From Taurinivorans muris (GTDB taxonomy: Bacteria; Desulfobacterota; Desulfovibrionia; Desulfovibrionales; Desulfovibrionaceae), in the NCBI RefSeq assembly GCF_025232395.1, contig NZ_CP065938.1, positions 1,488,001 to 1,552,000 on the forward strand: 64,000 nt of DNA. Reading direction: 5' to 3'. The translations under genes were made by a program, and so were the position numbers. The stretch's first letter is position 1; every line of letters starts with the position of its first letter. This document shows positions 26,211-34,537 of the stretch, piece by piece. Under the pieces are notes generated by a model, which worked only from the letters and a program-made list of their open reading frames with translations, was not told where the DNA came from and made no database searches.

Positions 26211-26295
26211 ATAGCACAATAACCTATTGATAAGATTAAATAATAAAAAATCCGTTATAGATTTTGTCCATAACGGGTTTACGTTCAGGAAAATC

Positions 26296-26362
26296 TGGGG
26301 GAGCGGCAGCCGTCAGCGGGTTTGCGAGCTTTACGGACAGCGGCAGAGCTATAATTCCCCCA
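26296..26362. repeat. Family A repeat unit with complementary ends
   Basis: One 31-bp unit (26309-26339) closely matching 1193-1223, flanked by GGGGGAG and TTCCCCC. Confidence 0.6.
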
Positions 26363-26590
26363 AGAAATAAAAAGTGATGATCCAGAGCCTAAAAAAATTT
26401 ATGAATGTTATGCAAAACTGCGTTGGTGCGGTTCCGTTTGACATTAGCGAACGTTCCACACAGCAGGCTTAAACACGAACAATACAGGGTTACCCGTATT
26501 TTCAGCGAAAAACCTTATTCAATACCAATACTCCCCGCCAACTGCGGAAAAATTCAGGCAAAAACCGTAACTATCCTTTCCGGCATAAAA

Positions 26591-26620
26591 TGAGGATTGG
26601 ATACATGTATCCAATCCTCA
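26591..26620. terminator. Perfect 30-bp palindrome, possible terminator
   Basis: The 15-base arm TGAGGATTGGATACA is followed directly by its exact complement with no loop. On the minus strand TTTTAT follows, so it could terminate the PPK2 transcript ending at 26700; it could also be a protein-binding site. Confidence 0.5.
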
Positions 26621-26699
26621 CAAACAAACCTCACAGCAGATTTTGCCCATAGCCCGAACGCTATTTTCAAAAAACAACACTCAAGCGCAAGCAACGTTT

Positions 26700-28208
26700 T
26701 TATTTTTTCTTGCCTTTTTTAATTTCCTTTATTCTTTCTTCAAGCACGCGTTTATAGGTGCGCAGAATTTCAAGGCGGGCATAAAGCTTATTCTCGCCGG
26801 GGATGATGAACCAAGGCGCCTGCACGGTATTTGTGCGTAAAAACATTTCATTGGCGGCGATTTTGTATTGATCCGCTTTTTCCCTGTTACGCCAGTCTTC
26901 TTCCGTGATTTTGTGCCGTTTCCATTCTATTGCTTCCCTTTCCTTGAAACGGCGCAGCTGTTCATCCAAAGAAATATGCAGCCAGAATTTTATCAGAATA
27001 TTTTTCTTATTGATAAGCTCGTTTTCAAAAGCGTTGATTTCGGAAAACGCCCGCTTGCATTCCCATTGGCTCGCAAATCCTTCGACACGTTCCACAAGAA
27101 CACGCCCGTACCAAGACCTGTCGTAAATCGTCACAAAACCGGCACGCGGCACATGGCGCCAAAAACGCCATAAATAGTGATGAGCGGCTTCTTCGCTTCC
27201 GGGGGCTGAAATCGGAATAACCTGCGTGATACGGGAATCGATGGACTGCGTCAGGCGGCGTATGGCTCCTCCCTTGCCGCTTGCGTCATACCCTTCAAAA
27301 ACAATGGTCGAGGAAATGCCAAGCTCATAAGCTTTATAGGTAAGCTTATAAATATCTTTCTGTAATTTTTCCAGCTCTTTTTCATATTCATCTTTCGGCA
27401 CGGACAAGCTTAAATCCACTTGGTCGAGCACGGAAATACCGGAAAGCGCCTCCATGTTGTCCGGCATGGACGGAAATTCTTCCACAACTGTTTTTTTCAC
27501 GTCCAAAGCATTTTCAATGCATTTTGAAATGGCTTCCACCGCCTTGATATTGCGGAATTTCTCATCATACGCGTCAATGATGTACCATGGGGCGAAATGC
27601 TTATCGGTCAGCGGCAGCATTTTTCCCACGACACTGTTCAGATTTTCAAAGTTTTCATTGCTTTGTTCATCATAGGTCGAAAAGCCGATCTCGCCTTTGT
27701 TATTGAGTTTTTTTCTGGCTTTCATGCGTTTCTTGTGTTCGTCGGCAGTGATGTGGAACCAAAGCTTTACGATGACATAGCCCGATTGCGCCAAAGTACG
27801 CTCAAACTCCACACGGTCGTGCATGATTTCGTTAAATTCCGTTTCCGTAATTTCTTTTGCGGCGAGCTTACGCATCGGCTCGTCATACATACCCGCGATA
27901 AACACGGCAAATTCACCGGCTTTAGGAATTTTCATCCAATATTTCCAGGCTTCCGGACGAAGTCTTTCTTCGTCAAAAGAAAACCAGAAACTATAGTTTT
28001 TAAGGTGCTTCACATCACACCATTCGGACAATAAATTCACAAAAGAACCTTTTCCCGTGCCGCTCACGCCGTCAACATAAATAATCACAGGAACTTTTTG
28101 CGTCATGCACTGCTGCTGCAAATTAAAAAGCTTAATACGCGCATCTCTCGCAAGTGCTTTGTACTCCTTTTGAGTGTAAGACTGGCAAAAATTCATAGTT
28201 GATAACAT
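26700..28208 (-). CDS. Tandem-domain polyphosphate kinase 2 (polyphosphate:AMP phosphotransferase)
   Basis: 502 residues with two PPK2 domains. The first Walker A is VDGVSGTGKGSF near residue 35. The second domain has FEGYDASGKGGAIRRL near residue 285 and the lid-region YDRSWYGRVLVERVEGF. Two-domain (class II) PPK2 proteins usually phosphorylate AMP to ADP with polyphosphate, with the C-terminal domain being catalytic. The first domain here departs more from the consensus, which fits that division. ATG 28208 with AAAGGG upstream is chosen; the longer frame upstream looks non-homologous. Confidence 0.88.
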   Translation of the reverse strand: MLSTMNFCQSYTQKEYKALARDARIKLFNLQQQCMTQKVPVIIYVDGVSGTGKGSFVNLLSEWCDVKHLKNYSFWFSFDEERLRPEAWKYWMKIPKAGEFAVFIAGMYDEPMRKLAAKEITETEFNEIMHDRVEFERTLAQSGYVIVKLWFHITADEHKKRMKARKKLNNKGEIGFSTYDEQSNENFENLNSVVGKMLPLTDKHFAPWYIIDAYDEKFRNIKAVEAISKCIENALDVKKTVVEEFPSMPDNMEALSGISVLDQVDLSLSVPKDEYEKELEKLQKDIYKLTYKAYELGISSTIVFEGYDASGKGGAIRRLTQSIDSRITQVIPISAPGSEEAAHHYLWRFWRHVPRAGFVTIYDRSWYGRVLVERVEGFASQWECKRAFSEINAFENELINKKNILIKFWLHISLDEQLRRFKEREAIEWKRHKITEEDWRNREKADQYKIAANEMFLRTNTVQAPWFIIPGENKLYARLEILRTYKRVLEERIKEIKKGKKK

Positions 28209-28620
28209 GGTATAGCCCTTTGCTGAAAATAAAAAATGTTGAAAATAAAAATATCGAGGTGTAAAAACACGCTCCCCCGCAACATGAAAAGTATCCCGCA
28301 CTGTTTTTTGCGCCATCTCATATTTCAAAGAATAAAACCCGAAACAAAAAGCATATGAAAACGGCAAACTCATTCAAAAACAAGCGTTCAAAAAACACCG
28401 CCGAAAAAGCCTTTCATTCCGCATGCCCGTGCATGCAAAACCAAAAAGCCTTTCCTAAAAAATACTATCCTTACCTTTATTTTTGTCGAAAACGCATTCA
28501 TTGTCAAGCGGTCTGATAAAAAAAATCAATAACTATCCATAAAAAAAACGCATAAATAAAAATCTGCGATAATACCCCCGCAGCAATCCGCCGAAAATCA
28601 AAAAGCACCCAAAACCATAA
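28209..28620. other. Intergenic region between PPK2 and tracrRNA
   Basis: AT-rich, no gene seen. It contains the likely PPK2 promoter region but no clear consensus boxes. Confidence 0.4.
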
Positions 28621-28727
28621 AAAAAGAAAGCCCCCTCGGGGACTTTCTAAATTTTACATGTAATTTCTAAAAAAAATTACATTTGTTTTATTGCCTATCT
28701 GATTTAATCCTGCTAAAATCAATCAGA
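28621..28727 (-). ncRNA. tracrRNA of the type II-C CRISPR system
   Basis: The minus strand from 28719 to 28685 is complementary to the CRISPR repeat with one missing base (a bulge) and one change that still allows G-U pairing, so it is the anti-repeat. Downstream follow a hairpin GTAATTT/AAATTAC (28660-28680) and a GC-rich terminator hairpin GAAAGTCCCC/GGGGGCTTTC (28626-28647) with a U-run. A promoter fits: -35 TTGCTT (28762-28757) and -10 TATAAG (28739-28734), giving a start near 28727 and an RNA of about 105 bases. It runs divergently from cas9. Confidence 0.88.
28691..28719 (+). promoter_or_regulatory. Repeat-derived promoter reading toward cas9
   Basis: Opposite the anti-repeat, the plus strand has TTGCCT (28691-28696), 17 bases, and an extended -10 TGC-TAAAAT (28711-28719). 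Each CRISPR repeat contains the same boxes and spacing. A start near 28726 would give a 47-base cas9 leader. Confidence 0.6.
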
Positions 28728-28772
28728 CAACTTCTTATAACAAGAAAACAGATACAAAGCAAGGAAAATTTT

Positions 28773-31700
28773 ATGGCATTACGATATATCTTAGGCATAG
28801 ATTTAGGTATCAGTTCCATTGGCACAGCCCTTATCAAAATAGCTCCGGAAGCAAAAGATTTAAATGACATCAACTCCTATGAAAAAATATTGGACGCAGG
28901 CGTACGTATCTGTTCTTGCCCGGAGGGTGCGGAAAAACGCCGTATTTTACGTTCCCAGCGCAAGAGCAAAAAACACAGAAAAGCCCGTAAAAAACAGCTG
29001 ATACAATTACTGCAGGAATATAATTTACTGCCCAAAGAGCGGTCCGGCCTTGAGCTCGGTTTGCGTTCCGCTCCCTATGCCTTGCGGGCAAAAGCCATGC
29101 AGGAGCCTTTAAACTCCGCCCATGAACTTGGCTTTTGTATCATGCATACCGCCAAACTTCGCGGAGCGGGCTTTATTGAAGAAACGGACGAGAAAGAAAA
29201 ATCAGAGAAGAGCCTCAACCGCTATCAACTCTTAGAGCAAGCCCTGAACAAAGAAAAAACAACCCTTTCCGAGTATCTTTACAAGCATTTGCAAGAAAAC
29301 GGCTGCATACGCCAACGCAAAGAATTTATTGCGGATAAAGTGCCTTTTTCTGTGCCCCGCCACCTTGTAAAGCGGGATTACCGTGATTTGATGAGCAGGC
29401 AAGCCCCGCATTTCAACATTTCTGACGAACAAATCAAAAAAGTTTATGACTGCATTTTTATGGATTTCCCAAGGGCGCCTTATGCCAACGCCCCTTGTTC
29501 CCTGCTTCCCGAAACCGGCGGCAGACTGCCTAAAATGCACAGGCTCGCGGAACAGCTGCGAATCTATCAGCAATGCAACAACATACGCTATAAAACCGAA
29601 AATTCCACCCAAAAACTCACCAGAGAAATGCGGGATAAACTGGCTGCAATGCTCATGCAGGGTGAAAGCCTGAATAAAACCCTTATCAAAAAAACGCTCC
29701 AAACCTACACGGATGAAAAAATCCTCAGTATCAATGTTTATGCCGAAGACGAAGAAATAAAAGCGATCAAGCCCTTTGCCCATATCAAAGCTTTCGCCGA
29801 TATTCCCGCATTTTGGCAGTTATCGGAAGAAGAGCAGGACGGGCTTATGGAATTTATTGCAGACCCTGTCAATCCCAAAGCTAACCCCGCTAAGCCCGTG
29901 CTTTACGACGAAGAGGATTTTTTGCATATCTGCATGGAAAAATTGAATTTATCTGGAATCGAAGATGAAAGAAAACTCTACGCCTGCCTCAACAGCCTGC
30001 CCAAAGACAGAACCATGCTGGGCAAAGAAGCAAGCAGACAAATTTTGAAAAAACTTATCGAAGGTTATGAAGAAAATGGAATTTGGCAAGCTCCCACCTA
30101 TTACGAAGCTGTCAAAGCCTGCGGCTTCACCCGGGAAAACCAAGAGCAAAAGCGTTATGACGAACTCCCCTATTACGGAGAAATTCTGCACGATGAAATT
30201 TTGCCCATACACCCATGGCATTTGGATAGAACGGCAAAAGAAGAAAAAATCGGACGCATAGCCAATCCTGTCGTCCATTCCATACTCAATCAGCTGCGTA
30301 AAGTTATCAACGAAATCATCAGATTATACGGCAAACCGGAAATGATAAAACTGGAAGTCGCCCGTGATTTCGGAATGTCGAAAAAAAAGCGTGATAAGTT
30401 GGAAAAACAACGCCTTGCCAATGAAAAATACAATAAAATCATTGACGAGGAACTCCTGAAAAACGGCTATGCGGTCACTGACAAAAACCGCAAAAAATAT
30501 AAACTGTTAAAAGAACAAGGCTATAAAGATATTTATACGCAGGCGAACCTCAGAATTTCAGACCTCAATGCTTATGAAATCGACCATATCATTCCGCAGA
30601 CCGCAGGAGGGACCAATTCTTTCTGCAATCTTGTGCTGACAACGGTTAACAATGTAAAAAGCGATACGTTTGCCTATGATTTTATCCGACAAAATTTTGC
30701 GGACCGTGAAGAGGCAATCAAAAAACACTTGGAAACACTGCCTGAAAACAAAGCTTGGCGTTTCACCGCCGAAGCAAAAGACCGCTTCATTCTTTTAGGG
30801 GACGAAAAAGACGAAGATTATGCCGACAGACGCCTGCAAGATTCCCGTTACATGGCAAAAGCGGCTTTGCGGTATCTGCATGCCGTTTGCCCCGATATTT
30901 TGGCAATCCGCGGCGGCATGACCGCGCAGCTCCGCCGTTTGTGGGGTTTTGACGGCATGGAGTTCGAACTCATGGGACTGGATATTCCCAGATACCTCAC
31001 CAATAACGAAACAGGCGAGGTATATTGCGATGAAAACGGCAAGTTATCCAATAACAGCGACTGGGAAAAAAAGCCCCGCATCGACCACAGACACCACGCC
31101 ATTGACGCCATGGTGCTTTGCGCCGTCACCCGTTCCCTCGCCCTTAAAATGTACAAAGCAAGAAAACAGGGCAAAGAAATAGATGAAAGCATTATCAACA
31201 TGCCGTTCCGGCTTTCCCCTAAAAATCCGGACCATAAAAGCTTCCGCGAACTTGTGTTGGAAACGCTCAAGGAAATCAGAATTTCCCACAAAGCGGAGCA
31301 CGATACCAATACACAGCTCCATAATGAAACAGCCATCCGAATTTTAGATTATGACGAGAAAAAAGGACTCCATACGGCAACCTATATGCGTTCTTTGGGA
31401 AATATCGACAGCTTCGGCAAACTGGAAAAAATCGCTGTTGCAGAAAATTTGGGCACAAGCCCTGATGTGCAAAAAATCCGCAAACGATGCGCGGAAATCA
31501 TAAAAGCGGTCAATGCCCAAAAATTTGCGGCGGAACAAAGCCTTATGGAAAAAAATGCCGAAAACCGCCTGCAAGGTCTTAAAGAAACAGCCATGACAGA
31601 ACAAAACCTTGTGCAGGAAGCCATACGCCTTGCCCATGTCGGCAAAAAATATCCTGTGGGGAAAAAATTCACTCTTGTCAATATCCGGGAAAAGCAGCAA

Positions 31701-32213
31701 TGCGGCTATGAACCGGACAGCAACCACCATGTTGATTTTTATGTTCATACCGAAGGCAAACAAAAAGGAAAAATCGGCTGGGAATGCATAAAAAGCATTG
31801 ACGCCGCCAATCCGAACTTTAAACCCGGCTGGCGGCAAGAAAACGCAAAGCTTATTTGGAGCGTCTGCAAAGACGATATTTTGGAACTGCGTTTCACAGA
31901 GCAACAGCTTCAAGAATACAATGTTCCAAAAGCGTTTGTCAGCAAAATCAGCAAAAACGGACAGCAGGAATATACCATGCTTGCCAAAATTTTGAAATTC
32001 AGCCCCGGCGTACTTGTTTTTGTTTCCATATACGATGCAAGAACGGGAACAAAAAACGCCCTCAAAGAACATCCTGAAAACTTTCTCCTTTGGACAAGCG
32101 GCAACTTAGGGCTAAACTCCTACTGCGAACTGCAAGCCCGTAAGGTCAGCCTCAGCTCCTTTGGAAAAATAAACGGCAAACATAAAAAATTATGGAATGG
32201 CAAGAAAATATAA
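28773..32213 (+). CDS. cas9: CRISPR-associated endonuclease Cas9 (type II-C)
   Basis: 1146 residues from ATG 28773 with AAGGA upstream. An in-frame ATG 90 bases earlier lies within the tracr/anti-repeat sequence and is rejected. All catalytic parts are present: RuvC-I ILGIDLGISSIG (Asp10), an arginine-rich bridge helix (EKRRILRSQRKSKKHRKARK), RuvC-II IKLEVARDFG (Glu528), HNH YEIDHIIPQTAGGTNSFCN (His605), and RuvC-III DHRHHAIDAMV (Asp778). The C-terminal ~370 residues form the wedge and PAM-interacting part. Size and the absence of csn2/cas4 place it in subtype II-C. It cuts DNA guided by crRNA and tracrRNA. The stop codon overlaps cas2, so the two are co-translated. Confidence 0.96.
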   Translation: MALRYILGIDLGISSIGTALIKIAPEAKDLNDINSYEKILDAGVRICSCPEGAEKRRILRSQRKSKKHRKARKKQLIQLLQEYNLLPKERSGLELGLRSAPYALRAKAMQEPLNSAHELGFCIMHTAKLRGAGFIEETDEKEKSEKSLNRYQLLEQALNKEKTTLSEYLYKHLQENGCIRQRKEFIADKVPFSVPRHLVKRDYRDLMSRQAPHFNISDEQIKKVYDCIFMDFPRAPYANAPCSLLPETGGRLPKMHRLAEQLRIYQQCNNIRYKTENSTQKLTREMRDKLAAMLMQGESLNKTLIKKTLQTYTDEKILSINVYAEDEEIKAIKPFAHIKAFADIPAFWQLSEEEQDGLMEFIADPVNPKANPAKPVLYDEEDFLHICMEKLNLSGIEDERKLYACLNSLPKDRTMLGKEASRQILKKLIEGYEENGIWQAPTYYEAVKACGFTRENQEQKRYDELPYYGEILHDEILPIHPWHLDRTAKEEKIGRIANPVVHSILNQLRKVINEIIRLYGKPEMIKLEVARDFGMSKKKRDKLEKQRLANEKYNKIIDEELLKNGYAVTDKNRKKYKLLKEQGYKDIYTQANLRISDLNAYEIDHIIPQTAGGTNSFCNLVLTTVNNVKSDTFAYDFIRQNFADREEAIKKHLETLPENKAWRFTAEAKDRFILLGDEKDEDYADRRLQDSRYMAKAALRYLHAVCPDILAIRGGMTAQLRRLWGFDGMEFELMGLDIPRYLTNNETGEVYCDENGKLSNNSDWEKKPRIDHRHHAIDAMVLCAVTRSLALKMYKARKQGKEIDESIINMPFRLSPKNPDHKSFRELVLETLKEIRISHKAEHDTNTQLHNETAIRILDYDEKKGLHTATYMRSLGNIDSFGKLEKIAVAENLGTSPDVQKIRKRCAEIIKAVNAQKFAAEQSLMEKNAENRLQGLKETAMTEQNLVQEAIRLAHVGKKYPVGKKFTLVNIREKQQCGYEPDSNHHVDFYVHTEGKQKGKIGWECIKSIDAANPNFKPGWRQENAKLIWSVCKDDILELRFTEQQLQEYNVPKAFVSKISKNGQQEYTMLAKILKFSPGVLVFVSIYDARTGTKNALKEHPENFLLWTSGNLGLNSYCELQARKVSLSSFGKINGKHKKLWNGKKI

Positions 32214-32562
32214 ATACATACAAAAGCCCACCGAGTATACGATCATGTGGATATTGGTCATGTTCGATTTGCCGGTGCTGACAAAAACACAAATGCGAAA
32301 GGCGACGCAATTCAGAAACAATTTGCTCGAACTCGGCTTTATCCGAAAGCAATTCTCTGTTTATCTGCGGCCGTGCGAAAACATGGCGGCTGCGGAACGC
32401 ATGGCGGAAAAAGTGGGACTTTGCCTTTTGGAGGAGGGCGAAGTTTCCGTCTTTTTCATCACGGACAGACAGTACGGACTGACAAGAAACTTTTTCGGAA
32501 AAAAGAAGAAGAGAAATGAACAACAAGAATTTCAAGCCATGCAGCAGTTACTGCTCTTTTAA
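32197..32562 (+). CDS. cas2: CRISPR-associated protein Cas2
   Basis: 121 residues, with the ferredoxin-like opening YTIMWILVMFDLPVLTKTQ holding the family's conserved Asp in strand 1. The central FIRKQFSVYLRPCEN region follows. With Cas1 it forms the spacer-integration complex. It overlaps the end of cas9 by 17 bases, and its own last 15 bases overlap the 3' end of cas1 on the opposite strand. An N-terminal extension before MWILVMF is usual for II-C Cas2. Confidence 0.93.
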   Translation: MARKYKYIQKPTEYTIMWILVMFDLPVLTKTQMRKATQFRNNLLELGFIRKQFSVYLRPCENMAAAERMAEKVGLCLLEEGEVSVFFITDRQYGLTRNFFGKKKKRNEQQEFQAMQQLLLF

Positions 32563-33465
32563 ATGCGGAAATTCCAAAAGAACCTCTTTGGCGCAATAAC
32601 TTTTATAAATTCCCTGCGCGGCTTTCAACACAAGAGGCAAAAGAGTGCTTTCTTCTTTCTGCAGATAAAACGGGTTCTGCAAAATTGAGGATAAAAAACG
32701 CTTTGCTTGCGTATCCAGAACAAGCACTTCATTTTTTTGCACATATTCATAAACCAAACAATCGACAAAAGGACGGAATGGCTCCATAATGTCATCCGCA
32801 AGGCAAAACGCATTGAATTGGTTATGGTGATGAACGCCAAAAAGCGGCAAAAGCCCGCTTGCGCATAAAGCCCTTGCACAAACCGCCCGCACAACGGCAT
32901 AGCCATAATTCAAAAAAGAGTTGATCCCCTCTTCTTCCACATCACGGAGAAATCCTCTTCCAAATAAAGCCTGCCAATAAATTTGAGCCGCCTGTCCCTC
33001 TTTATTGTCCTTATCCCCGGAACGCACCCTTTGCGCTAAGAATTTTAACTTCTCAACATGCTTTTTTACAGCGCTGTCATGGGGCAAAACACATTTTTCC
33101 AATGCCTCGGCTTGATTACGGATTTTTTCAATCACTATTTTCTGCCATATCTGTTTTTTTATCACCTCGCCTGCCCTAACCTGCTCCTGCGCAACAATTA
33201 AATGCCGATAATGCGAGCTCACAGGCAAAGCCATGGACACGGGCAAATAATTGCTTCCCATAATAAGCACAGGAATATTCGCCTCTCCCATGCTCATTAA
33301 AAAAGTCTTGCTCACCGTCACCCCTTGTGCCGTAAGCATCACACAAGCAAGCATATCAAGAGGTATCCGCGCTATTATTTTTTCCTGCTCTTTTACGCAA
33401 ACATTCCCGTGAGCGATTGAAAGATAACGATTATTTTCCGCAATTTCTAAAATATGACTTGCCAT
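32548..33465 (-). CDS. cas1: CRISPR-associated endonuclease Cas1
   Basis: 305 residues from ATG 33465, preceded by GGGAGAGG. A longer frame upstream is not Cas1-like and runs into the leader. Family features: MASHILEIAENNRYLSIAHG at the start; the metal-binding residues expected in EEEGINSFLNYGYAVVRA, HHHNQFNAFCLADDIMEPFRP and nearby. It is the integrase that inserts spacers with Cas2. Unusually it is transcribed opposite to cas9-cas2 and convergent with them, pointing away from the array. Confidence 0.94.
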   Translation of the reverse strand: MASHILEIAENNRYLSIAHGNVCVKEQEKIIARIPLDMLACVMLTAQGVTVSKTFLMSMGEANIPVLIMGSNYLPVSMALPVSSHYRHLIVAQEQVRAGEVIKKQIWQKIVIEKIRNQAEALEKCVLPHDSAVKKHVEKLKFLAQRVRSGDKDNKEGQAAQIYWQALFGRGFLRDVEEEGINSFLNYGYAVVRAVCARALCASGLLPLFGVHHHNQFNAFCLADDIMEPFRPFVDCLVYEYVQKNEVLVLDTQAKRFLSSILQNPFYLQKEESTLLPLVLKAAQGIYKSYCAKEVLLEFPHLKEQ

Positions 33466-33486
33466 AGCCCTCTCCCAAAAATAAAA

Positions 33487-33532
33487 AAACTCAAAAAACA
33501 GGAGAAAAAACTCCTTGCTTTTTGAGTTTTTA
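33487..33532 (-). terminator. Terminator between the array and cas1
   Basis: Minus-strand arms ACTCAAAAA and TTTTTTGAGT enclose a smaller GGAG/CTCC hairpin, followed by Ts. It would stop crRNA transcripts before cas1. Confidence 0.65.
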
Positions 33533-33536
33533 ATAG

Positions 33537-33576
33537 CATATTCCCTTGAAAAAGTAAATATTTTCAAGGGAATATG
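33537..33576. promoter_or_regulatory. Leader region with a 16-bp perfect inverted repeat
   Basis: The arms CATATTCCCTTGAAAA (33537-33552) and its complement (33561-33576) flank an eight-base centre. They lie seven bases from the first CRISPR repeat, on the cas1 side. It may be a leader anchoring site for integration, an operator for cas1 or a terminator for crRNA. Confidence 0.6.
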
Positions 33577-33583
33577 TTAGCAG

Positions 33584-34477
33584 ATTTTAGCAGGATTAAA
33601 TCAGACAGGCAAGTAAAACGAATGTGATGTGAAGGTTAGCATATGGATTATTTTAGCAGGATTAAATCAGACAGGCAAGTAAAACGAACGTGTACATCTG
33701 ATAGTATACAGTATGTATTTTAGCAGGATTAAATCAGACAGGCAAGTAAAACCTAGACTCTCACAGCAACAGGTTCCTGCTAATTTTAGCAGGATTAAAT
33801 CAGACAGGCAAGTAAAACTAACCCTTACATATTCTGATGAAAATCTAGATTTTAGCAGGATTAAATCAGACAGGCAAGTAAAACACCGAAAGTGAATAAG
33901 TTGCATTATTAATCATTTTAGCAGGATTAAATCAGACAGGCAAGTAAAACGCGGTGGACGCAGGACTATTCAATTTTCTGATTTTAGCAGGATTAAATCA
34001 GACAGGCAAGTAAAACTTACACCATTATGTGCAGATATAAAAATATATTTTAGCAGGATTAAATCAGACAGGCAAGTAAAACACATGCTTCGTGGGATAG
34101 TTTACCCTAAAAATTTTAGCAGGATTAAATCAGACAGGCAAGTAAAACTTAATATGAGGTTTAGTGGTTGTTTCCATCATTTTAGCAGGATTAAATCAGA
34201 CAGGCAAGTAAAACCAATAGAACCGTCGATATTATGAAATTTTTATTTTAGCAGGATTAAATCAGACAGGCAAGTAAAACCAGGCGGACCTTTACGATTT
34301 ACACCTTCGATTTTAGCAGGATTAAATCAGACAGGCAAGTAAAACTGTTTATGTCTCGATACATAGTTGGTATGTATTTTAGCAGGATTAAATCAGACAG
34401 GCAAGTAAAACTGCGAAAGCGAGGAATACGGCAAGAAAAATATTTTAGCAGGATTAAATCAGACAAACAAGCAAAAA
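33584..34477 (-). CRISPR. CRISPR array, 14 repeats and 13 spacers
   Basis: Repeats are 36 bases. Plus-strand starts are 33584, 33650, 33717, 33783, 33849, 33915, 33981, 34047, 34113, 34179, 34245, 34310, 34376 and 34442. Spacers are 30 bases except spacer 2 (31) and spacer 11 (29). The first 13 repeats match exactly; the last (34442-34477) differs at several bases, all at its high-coordinate end. The crRNA sense is the minus strand, where the repeat begins GTTTTACTTGCC and ends CTGCTAAAAT, the usual II-C polarity. Each repeat holds TTGCCT-N17-TAAAAT with an extended TGC, so each can start its own crRNA inside the following spacer. The degenerate repeat marks the old end, so the acquisition end is next to cas1. 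Confidence 0.97.
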
Positions 34478-34537
34478 AAGCCAAACGATTTTACGGCGCA
34501 CAATCCCGGCAAAACATCCGGCAAAAAGCGTTAAGAC

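Larger units (their letters stand above)
26065..26699. other. Intergenic region carrying repeats and a long palindrome
   Basis: No gene is supported in these 635 bases. They hold a family B repeat (26161-26210), a hairpin built on CCGTTA/TAACGG (about 26253-26279), a family A repeat unit within a GGGGG...CCCCC-bounded segment (26296-26362) and a perfect 30-bp palindrome (26591-26620). Confidence 0.6.

Noticed and set aside
28685-28719. A stray CRISPR repeat upstream of cas9
   Set aside because: It is not followed by spacers; it lies in a transcription unit with promoter, hairpin and terminator, so it is the tracrRNA anti-repeat.
28683-28772. In-frame upstream ATG that would lengthen Cas9 by 30 residues
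   Set aside because: The extra codons lie in the anti-repeat and cas9 leader, the known Cas9 start pattern (ILGIDLG near residue 10) fits ATG 28773, and a ribosome site precedes that ATG.
31344-32072. 242-codon minus-strand frame opposite the Cas9 C-terminus
   Set aside because: No protein features or ribosome site; considered as an anti-CRISPR or regulator but nothing supports it.
33667-33906. Open frames of 60-80 codons inside the array
   Set aside because: They consist of translated repeats and have no coding value.
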